DNA from: Dioscorea cayenensis subsp. rotundata
Lineage: Eukaryota; Streptophyta; Magnoliopsida; Dioscoreales; Dioscoreaceae
DNA length: 64,000 nt
Assembly (NCBI RefSeq): GCF_009730915.1
Contig: NC_052477.1
Location: forward strand, 23,330,578-23,394,577
Direction: 5' to 3'
The notes under the pieces were generated by a model. That model was not told where the DNA came from. It ran no database searches and saw only the letters and a list, made by a program, of their open reading frames with translations. A program made the position numbers and the translations under genes. Within the stretch, counting starts at the first letter, position 1. The number at the start of each line of letters is the position of its first letter. Below, piece by piece: positions 56,348 through 64,000 of the stretch.

Positions 56348-59300
56348 ATGGCCGGAGTTTTCTCCAACGCCTTGGAGATGATCAAGGAGTTATCCACGCC
56401 TCACGCCATTCAATATCTGGAACCCATTTGGAGTGGAGTTGATGAGCAGCTTCAAAAGCTCCAGTCCTCCTTACTGCTTATCCAGCAGCTTATTGAAGAT
56501 GCAGAGGCGAGGCAGTTGACGGACAAGGCTGTCAGGTGCTGGCTTGTGCTGATCAAAGATGCAGTCTATGACGCTGAAGACATTCTTGACGAGGCCCAGA
56601 CGCGTGAACTAGTCATCCAGCGCAAGGCAGAGCTTTCTGGTCGCCCAAGAAGCAAGGTGCGTGAACTCTTTTCTCTTGATCATAACCCACTCTTGTTTAA
56701 ACTTCAGCTGGGGAAGAAGCTCAGAAATGTCAATACGAGAATAAATGGGCTCATTGAGGAGATGGACAAGTTCAAACTCAGGGTTGTTGAAAACAACAGC
56801 AAACCTTTGGGAAACAGGCCTCAAACCTACTCATATGTGCATGAATCACGAGGTATTCTTGATAGAGATGAAGATAAAGAGAAGTTAGTGCAGATGCTAA
56901 TCCGTGATAGTTTTGATGAGAAAGTGGGTGTGGTTTCCATAGTCGGCATGGGTGGTCTGGGTAAGACAACCCTTGCTCAGTTGGTCTGCAGAGATGAAGA
57001 AGTCCAGAAGCATTTCCAACTGCATATATGGGTATGCGTTTCTGATGATTTTGATGTGCCGAAGCTTGCTGGAAAGATCATATGTACAGCTTCTGGGAAA
57101 AAGTGTGATGATACAAACATGGAAGTGCTTCAACAGAGGCTGAGAAAAGAATTGGGGCAGAAGAGATATTTGCTGGTATTAGATGATGTATGGAATGAAG
57201 ATTTCCGAAAGTGGGATGCTCTTAGAAACATGTTGCTCGATGGAGGAGAAGGAAGCATAATCCTTGTGACCACACGCAATGAAAAATGCTCCCGAGTGAT
57301 GGGTGCACAGAAACATCATATTCTCAGCTGTTTATCAAAAGAAAGCTCTTGGGTTTTATTTGAACAGAAAGCATTTGCTGTAGGTGCACCGAAATCAGCG
57401 AAATTGGTGGAGATTGGTAAAAAGATTGTTGAGAAATGTCAAGGATTACCACTTGCTATAGAAGTAATGGGGTGTATCATGCATGACAAGAGCGAAGAAG
57501 GTGAATGGCAGGCCGTGTTGGAAAACAAAATATGGAATTTACAAGATGCAGAAGAATACATCAAGCCAGAGCTGTGGCTAAGCTATGTTGATTTGCCTAC
57601 TCATTTAAAAAAATGTTTTGCCTTTTGTGCCATATACCCAAAGGATCATGAAATTGAGGAAGTGGAGCTGATTCAGTTATGGATGGCTCATGGGTTTATT
57701 GCATCTCAAAAGGGAAACGATATGGAAGTTAAAGGGCGAGAGATTTTCAGGGAGTTGATAAGGCGATCTCTTTTACAAAGAAAGATTTTCACGGAGTTTA
57801 GAAGCCGATCTCTTTTACCAATAAAGTATTATTCTTATTCAAATGAAAAGGGTAGAGTGTGTACGATGCATGATCTCATCCATGATCTGGCGCACTTTGT
57901 TATGGAGAATGAATGCTTCACATCGTTGAACAGCAGTGCAGCCCCCGAAATCTCAACAAGGCCACGTCATTTGAATTTATTGATTGATAAAAATTATAAT
58001 CAGGCTAATTGCTCCACCATCCATACCGTGTTATATTGTCGCCGTGACTCAAATGTGCTGTCAAGGCTGAAGTTTGTCAGAGTGCTCGACTTGAGAAGTA
58101 CACGCATTGAAGAGTTGCCTGCATCAATAGAGCATTTGCACCATCTAAGATACCTCGATCTTTCTCATACTAATATAAGGAAACTACCGGAAACCATTTG
58201 TATGTTGGTTAATCTGCAGACATTGAAACTCGATGGTTGTTATGAAATTTACAAGCTTCCCAAGAGCATAACATACATGAACAATCTTAGACACCTTATT
58301 TTTGATCCTCTACGTGTCAAGTCATTACCTGCTGGTTTGAGTCAATTACAGAACTTGAAAACATTAACACGATATACTGTGGGAGATGATGCAGAGAACA
58401 ACATAGGACAATTAAGGTCATTGAATCCCTTTGGTGAACTTGTTTTGGATAACCTCGAGTGGGTGAAGAATGCTGATGATGCTATAAAAGCTGATATGGG
58501 TAACAAACAACTTATTCAGACATTAATATTAAGTTGGATGAAATTTGGTTTGGTAGATGATGATGAATATTGTTTGATGGAAAATGGGGAGGAGTTGTTG
58601 GAAGCCTTGAAACCTCCCAGTGGAGTAAAAAAGCTTGCAGTTAGATGTTATCCAGGCAAACAATTTCCAATGTGGATGGAAGAAATGCAACAATTCCAAT
58701 ATCTACATCATATCGAACTATCTGAATGCAGAGAATGCAAGCAACTCCCTCCACTTGAGATATTACCCATTCTTGCGTATCTGAGTATCAGTGGCATGGA
58801 TGGCATCAAACATATTCTTAACAACAGCAGAGGCAATGCGCTGCAATCATTCCCTGCATTGAAGGAGTTGATTTTATATGGAATGAAGAACCTAGAGGGG
58901 TGGTGTCTGGAGGAGGGTAAAGAAGCAAATCTGTCCTTGTTTCCGTGCCTCACTCGAATGGAGATTATAACATGCCCCAAGTTGACAACCATGCCATCCA
59001 TTCCAACTCTCCGAGACTTATATATAGATCAATCATTCTGTGAGACACAAATCTCTCTCTTGTCCAAAGAAAGAAGGTTCTTCAAGCATTTGGAATCTCT
59101 TCAGAGTTTGACTATAAAGTCTTGTCCTGACGAGTTGGTTTCGTTACTGGAAGATGAAGAGGAGACAAGAACCATGAAGTCATCACTTAAGAACTTAAAT
59201 ATTGACAATTGCAATCAGCTATCATTGACATTGGTTTTCCAGAACCTTCCATCTCTAATACAACTGAAGGTGCGGTCGCTTGAAAAGCTGGTGTCCTGGC

Positions 59301-60385
59301 CTGACGAGATACAAAGTTTGAAGTTCCTCAATGATCTGGCAATTAGTTCTTGTAGGTATTTTACTGGTGTATCATCGCAGGGTGACTCTGGTCCACCGTT
59401 TCTGAAGAGCCTTCGTGTTTCTGGCAGTGATGCCCTGAGAGAATTACCCACTTGTCCCACATCACTCCAGTATTTGAGTATTGTCCAGTGTCGAGGCATG
59501 GAGTCTTTGGGGCCAGAAATGGGACACCTTACTTCACTATGCAATTTACAAGTATCTAATTGTCCCAAGCTGGTGTCTCTACCTGATGGGATGCAAGCCC
59601 TCACTTCCTTTAAGTCTCTACGTATTATAGGTTGTCCGGCGCTGAAGTCATTCCCAGAAGGCCTGCAACAACTTCTTCCTACTCTAAAAGCACTAATAAT
59701 CAAAGGATGCCCGGAGCTAGAGAGGTTATGCAAGCCTGGAGGAGACTATTACAACCTTCTCTCTACCATCTCAGATAAACAAATAGGAGAAGAATCAAAG
59801 CCAGAAGAGACAATTCAAGTTCCTCATGATATTAATACTAGTGCCAAACAAGCTTTGAAGTGCATCACCACAAATCGGTTCCTTCTATCAGTGATTTTGA
59901 TTTGTGCTATTGCATGTTTCATAATTTTCCTTTTCAACCAACTTGATAGCCAGGTGTTGATTTCTCATTCTTTTTATTTTTTTGTTTTTAATTCTTTTTG
60001 GGTTTTGTTGAAAAATATATTTTCTCCTTTCTCTCTTGAGATACAGAAGAGAACAATATTATCTAATTTGGCAACTCATTCCAAACCTAAAATATGAAGA
60101 TTAATTATGTTCAACATTTCTTGTCAATAGAATCATCTTTTTTAATTGGGATCTGATTTTGTAAGCCTCCTCTCTATTTTTATTTTTATTTTTATTTTTT
60201 TGAAAAATAGCAAGAAGCTATGTTGAGTTAGTGCTTATTCTTATCATAATCTTAAAGATATATATATATATATTTTGTTTTTGGTGGACCACTAGTTTTA
60301 TTATTTCCTTTTCCATGTCTTGCATTCTTAATGGTTTTTCTTTTTCAAGAATGACGAAGAGTTTTGGTTTATTCCGCCAACATGA
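56348..60385 (+). CDS. CC-NB-ARC-LRR disease-resistance protein with C-terminal membrane-span-like helix (RGA-like CNL, copy 2)
   Basis: The only long intact gene in the window. Exon 1 is 56,348-59,953 (1,202 codons, phase 0) and exon 2 is 60,350-60,385. I chose the ATG giving MAGVFSNAL, because it follows a UTR-like stretch and matches copy 1; an in-frame ATG 33 bases upstream is possible. Residues 1 to ~150 form an Rx-type coiled coil. NB-ARC has the P-loop GMGGLGKTT (200-208), kinase-2 LLVLDDVWNED (~275), RNBS-B GSIILVTTRNEKCS, GLPLAIEV (~366), RNBS-D KKCFAFCAIYPKDHEIEE and MHDLIHDL (507). LRRs run from about 545 to 1,130. Residues ~1,178-1,196 are strongly hydrophobic (FLLSVILICAIACFIIFLF). 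The family senses pathogen effectors in the cytoplasm and triggers cell death. A C-terminal anchor would place it at a membrane (inference). Without splicing, translation would read into the intron and stop at 60,097. Confidence 0.92.
57741..57824 (+). repeat. 42-bp in-frame tandem duplication in the winged-helix region of the intact CNL
   Basis: AGATTTTCAGGGAGTTGATA (57,741) and AGATTTTCACGGAGTTTAGA (57,783) start units 42 bases apart, coding IFRELIRRSLLQRK and IFTEFRSRSLLPIK. Copy 1 has only one unit (IFTELTRRSLLQ). The extra 14 residues lie just before the MHD motif. Confidence 0.85.
59954..60349 (+). other. Terminal intron of the intact CNL
   Basis: Donor CAG/GTGTTG and acceptor TTTTTCAAG/A are supported by comparison with copies 1 and 3, where splicing at the same place joins in phase 0 to an exon starting AATGA. 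The sequence is T-rich, 396 bases. Confidence 0.65.
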
Positions 60386-60799
60386 AGACAAAAAGCACAG
60401 GGAGTCTGAAATCAGAATGAAAAGGAAGCATATCATTTCCAAATACTAGTTCAATTAGCAAGTTTAATTCTTGGTGTCCAATTTGTGAATAATATTTATA
60501 TGTTCTTTATATTATTTCTTGGAGATGAATCAATAGTCCAACGAAAGCACCCAAAATCTCAATGGGAAAAGGCAAGTTGTTTCTTAACTAGTAGCTCATA
60601 AAAATCTAATTTTGTTAAATAATTTTTTTTTAATTATTTATAACTATTTGATGCAGGATGGATTCATCTCTGCCACAAATGTACATAAATTATTGTGGTG
60701 TCTACGGCCTGATGTGGTTCCCATTCATAGAACTTCTCTCAATCAATCTGATTGTTCAAGCATTCTGATCAGTATACTTCTGTAGGTTGAAATAGTGTT
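60386..60799. other. Downstream flank of CNL copy 2, no gene
   Basis: Similar in order to the flanks of copies 1 and 3, for example GGAGTCTGAAATCAGAATGA at 60,402 against GGAGTCTGAAATCAAAATGA at 38,813. Likely 3' UTR and convergent intergenic DNA. Confidence 0.6.
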
Positions 60800-61115
60800 C
60801 ATATTTATAAATCACGGGACTGAGGCAAGTGTTCAAATCCTTTTCAAAACCTCTGCTCTCAATCCACCTGGCATTTCCCAACATAAATGAGGCACAAGAT
60901 TTGTAAGAGCAAACTCAATTGTGGCAACTACAAACTGTCTCTACAAATCTTTCGCCAAACTTGAAATCACCTCATTGGAAATCTAAACAACTGTTCTTAA
61001 ATCTCTTGGGTACGATCTCTTTGTGCAAGCACAAGATTTCGACTCCCTCATTATGATCACTCTTGCTTTGTTGATTACTATTGTCTTTGATGGTTTTTCG
61101 AGGAAGTTGTAATGA
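60800..61115 (-). pseudogene. CYP71-type P450 pseudogene, copy 2 (C-terminal fragment)
   Basis: The minus strand gives KTIVINKARVIIMRESKSC, a shifted PRDLRTVV region and then FVVATIEFALTNLVPHLCWE followed by MPGGLRAEVLK. It aligns with the P450 end TKVIINARAIGRDPKSW... to VATVEFALANLL.HFDWEMPDGL..EDLD. The haem loop is destroyed and everything upstream of the K-helix is missing. Confidence 0.75.
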
Positions 61116-61142
61116 AGTTGGAGGATGTTGTCTTATATATCA

Positions 61143-61990
61143 CTTCTTTCATTACTGACGCAAGGCCTCACTTCCCTTCAAACTCTGTTAATTGAAGATT
61201 GTCCAGGGCTGAAGTCTATCTCAGAAGGCCTCCAACTGCTTCTTCCTACTCTCAAGAAAATGACAATCTTTGAATGCTATCTCATGTTCAGTAATGGGAG
61301 AACAAGTTTTGAGAAGCATGGTCACAAATCCTGTCCTTTATTAGCAATTTTCATTTGTTCTATTGCATGTTTCATTTATTTCTATTTCAACAAGCCTAAT
61401 ACCAAGGTACCACTTTTTACCCATATTCTTTTCTGTTGGTTGAAAATGTATTTTATCATATCTAACTTGATAAATAAACAATTAAACAAAGATCTAATTT
61501 ATTTTCTCACTTCATTTGAAACAATTTGAAAATGTATTTTATAATATGAGTCAGTATTCTTATCATTGTGCTGACTAATTGCCCTCTCTGGAACATTTGA
61601 ATTCAGAGAATGGAGGAAGAAATGGCAGAGATATTTTTCCATACTTCATTGGACGTAAAAGAATAGGATACATAGAAAATCTTGTTTCTATTTTCAAATT
61701 ATTCTAATGATGTATTCAAACTTGAAGGCAAACTGCCTTTTTTACCATAATCACGTACTATTTTCTTTTGAATATTTACCAAATTAGAAACTTGAATAGA
61801 ATGCATTCTGAGTAAATATGCTGACATTAGTGTTGGTAGACCATACTAGCTTTATTGTTCTCTTTCCCATGTCTTGCTTTCTTATTGATTTTCTTTCTTT
61901 TATTTTCTTTTCTTATTTTTTGGGTTCAAGAATGAGCCCCCAACATTAAGGCAAAAACAGAATGAAATTGAAAAGTATCCTTTCCAAGTA
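61143..61990 (+). pseudogene. CNL 3'-end fragment (copy 3 of cluster)
   Basis: It begins abruptly with GLTSLQTLLIEDCPGLKSIS and EGLQLLLPTLKKMTIFECY, the last LRRs of copies 1 and 2. It then lacks most of the ELERLCKPGG tract and continues SCPLLAIFICSIACFIYFYFN, the membrane-span-like helix. The donor AAG/GTACCA lies at 61,407, and the terminal exon after TTCAAG (61,931) reads NEPPTLRQ, having lost seven codons and the stop. The 5' edge follows CCTCACTTCC-type sequence with no CC or NB-ARC, so it is a remnant of a larger tandem copy. Confidence 0.85.
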
Positions 61991-62369
61991 ATGGTTCCAT
62001 TATCAAATTTGGTGCATGGAGTCTTCAATCTGTGAATATGTTCTTTATTTTACTTCCTCAAGATGAATCAATAGATTAATGAAACCTTGTGAAATCACAA
62101 TCAGAAGAGGCAAGGTGTTCTTAATCAATAGCACATGAAAATCTAATATTGTCTGCTTTTCTTATAATATTAATATGTGAGTTTAATCCATGGAATTTAC
62201 TGTAAATAAACCTTTGTTTTGAATTTTTTATAACCATTTGATGCAGGAAAGATGCATCTTTGCGATCAATGTACACAAACTGTAGTGTTCTGTGCACATG
62301 ATGGTTCTCAATGTTAGAACTTCCCTGAAGAATTCCAATCCTTTTATCACTGAGTATAATCTTGTGGGT
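61991..62369. other. Downstream flank of CNL copy 3, no gene
   Basis: Third version of the flank seen after copies 1 and 2 (shared pieces such as TGATGCAGGA...CATC...ATGTACA). No coding signal. Confidence 0.6.
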
Positions 62370-62905
62370 GGAATTGTTTTAGTACTTACAAGTCATGGGA
62401 ACTGAGGTTAAGTGTTTTGATCCTTTCAAATCCTCTGCACTCAATCCATCTGGCATTTCCTAACCAAAGTGATGATGCACAACTTTTGCAAGAGTAAATT
62501 CAACTGTGGCAACTGTCAACTGCATTCCTCCTTTCGCCCGACACCAAATGAAATAGACTTGAAATCATGTCATCTGAAATCTAAATCTCTGTTCATAAAT
62601 TTATCCGGTATGAACTCTTTGAGCAAAGTCTCAAGATTTTAGATTCCTCCATATTGCTGTCACATTGATGAGCACTTTTGTTTTTGAGGTAATCTTGTAG
62701 CCCTCCAACTCAGTGTCCTCGATGTTCTAAAGCAGATCTTATTCGGATCCTCCTTGGTCAACATTGAACTTTTTCCATCCGCCGTCTTGGCCTTGTCGTG
62801 CAACTTCTCCATTACTTTTGGATTCCAAACGAGCACTGCCATGGCCCCCTCCAAGAATATGCATGAGGTAATTGTTCCAGCAGCGAACATGTTCTGCAAA
62901 ATGTT
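62370..62905 (-). pseudogene. CYP71-type P450 pseudogene, copy 3 (best preserved)
   Basis: After an acceptor (ATTTTGCAG) the minus strand reads NMFAAGTITSCIFLEGAMAV and LVWNPKVMEKLHDKAKTADG, the P450 I-helix, where the family has AGT(D/E)T. The segment that should hold the K-helix ExxR is deleted. The next recognisable part, one frame over, is DTELEGYKITSKTKVLINVT and AIWRNLKS. Then FMNRDLDFR-, FKSI- and FGV-like pieces of the haem region appear (Cys loop broken), followed by VATVEFTLAKVVHHHFG and EMPDGLSAEDL. P450s of this group are ER-anchored oxidases of specialised metabolism; this copy is dead. Confidence 0.85.
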
Positions 62906-63936
62906 GGAGAATTACAACATTGAAGATCTCAACTAATTATATTGTTTTGTGCAGGCACCAACCAAAGTTCATTTTTAGAGAAGATGATGCACACCTGATT
63001 CTCACTTCTCTTTGTGCAAGAATTTAGAGTTTCTTACTCAAAGATTGTTGGAATGTGCAGTCAATTCTCAACTGCAAGTTTGTGTCGCCCCAGGGATTTT
63101 CAAAACTTGACATCTTGAAGAACTAAGGGATTCCTGAAATACTTTTAAACCCTTTGTTGCTGTTTTTGGGGATACCAATCAATCACCACTTGTTTTTCCT
63201 GATTCAGCTTTTTTATCAAGAATTTGGAATTGCTGGCAACTATGTATTATCAGAATCAAGCAGAAGTTCATTCCATGCAGATGAAAGACATTATCACATG
63301 TTATGTGTTGTATCATCTTTTGCACTAGTTTTCGAATGTTGAAAATTAAACATGTTTTGATTTCTCTCTAGCTTACTACCTTTTGCACTAGTTGGTCAAC
63401 ATTCAATTGGAACATGATTTTTTATTGCTCTTCAGTTTACCAAATCAATTACAGTGGTTGTGTATTGTTGATTGTACTATACTTGTGCCCATCCATTTGA
63501 TAGATGTTATTTCAGGCTCAGCTGAGGAGGCATGTTAAAATTTTACCCATGCAAAATAACAACACGTGTATAGATGGATTAACTTAACTTTGTTTTTATC
63601 CACATTCTTGGCACATTTATATATATTCGGTATCTCTTATGGTTTTTGCATTAGGTTAGTCATGAAAAATAATTTGACAAAATCTTAAATAATAAAAAAA
63701 TAATTTTGTTAAAATAATTGTTTATGCTCCCAAACAAAACCATGACCAATTATTTTTCCTAACTATTTTCATACCTTCATATATTTATTTTAGAAAAATA
63801 ATATGAAAAATTGAAGATTTTTTAATAAGAATAAATGTGCTTATTAAATTATCTGCAATTAATTATAAATAATATATTTTATATTTTGAATGTTATCAAA
63901 ATGAACAGAATTATTACTTAATTAGTTGAAATTTTA
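62906..63936. other. No gene; P450 intron-like remnant and AT-rich DNA
   Basis: 62,906-62,960 is the intron side of the P450 acceptor, shared with 40,737-40,790. Beyond that no coding sequence is recognised. Confidence 0.5.
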
Positions 63937-63971
<35 letters not shown>

Positions 63972-64000
63972 CTTTTGAAAAAAAGGATGAATAAGTTTTA
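63937..64000 (-). repeat. (ATT)n microsatellite and probable 3' end of another minus-strand LINE
   Basis: (ATT)n at 63,937-63,971 is followed by CTTTTGAAAAAAAGGATGAA then TAAG. The arrangement matches 31,816-31,880, where (ATT)n precedes a GTGGATAAAG LINE tail read on the plus strand. The element body would lie beyond the window. Confidence 0.45.

Noticed and set aside
59215-59733. 172-codon minus-strand ORF over the intact CNL
   Set aside because: Antisense shadow of the LRR region with no family resemblance.
1-64000. tRNA, snoRNA or miRNA genes
   Set aside because: I saw no convincing cloverleaf or A/B-box arrangement. Hairpins found belong to MITEs.

Overview
This is plant nuclear DNA. 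It is AT-rich, full of nested retrotransposons and DNA transposons, and it carries CC-NB-ARC-LRR (CNL) disease-resistance genes with introns and cytochrome P450 remnants of the CYP71 type. A run of exactly 1,000 Ns (17,429-18,428) marks a scaffold gap in a draft assembly. I cannot name the species. An angiosperm is certain; a monocot such as a yam is only a guess.

Layout. 1-3.5 kb is a heavily decayed Ty1/copia element. 4.1-8.4 kb holds two joined LINE remnants, one with a short organellar (probably plastid) 23S rRNA fragment inside it. 9.4-15.8 kb is a transposase-less CACTA element (Pack-CACTA type) that has picked up pieces of several host genes, all on the minus strand: a receptor-like cytoplasmic kinase exon, five exons of a riboflavin kinase/FMN hydrolase gene, a GDSL lipase first exon, and one or two pieces I could not identify. 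20.2-24.1 kb is a PIF/Harbinger transposon with both its transposase and its Myb/SANT-like gene. 24.1-33.2 kb is a patchwork of a TGA-type bZIP exon, L1-like LINEs and an LTR fragment.

33.7-63 kb is a defence-gene cluster built from a repeated unit: a plus-strand CNL gene followed by a convergent, broken minus-strand P450. Copy 1 (33.7-40.8 kb) is a pseudogene with several frameshifts. Copy 2 (56.3-61.1 kb) contains the only long intact gene in the window, a CNL of about 1,213 residues. Copy 3 (61.1-63 kb) retains only the 3' end. Copies 1 and 2 were pushed apart by a Ty3/gypsy element (41.0-49.0 kb) and a minus-strand L1-type LINE (49.4-55.8 kb), which themselves contain MITEs with clean target-site duplications.

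The most interesting biology is that all three CNL copies end, after the LRRs, in a hydrophobic helix that looks like a membrane span, then a conserved splice donor, then a separate tiny exon (reading IPPT-stop in copies 1 and 2). This predicts a C-terminally membrane-anchored NLR, which is not the standard CNL architecture. Everything else with coding potential is transposon-derived or broken.
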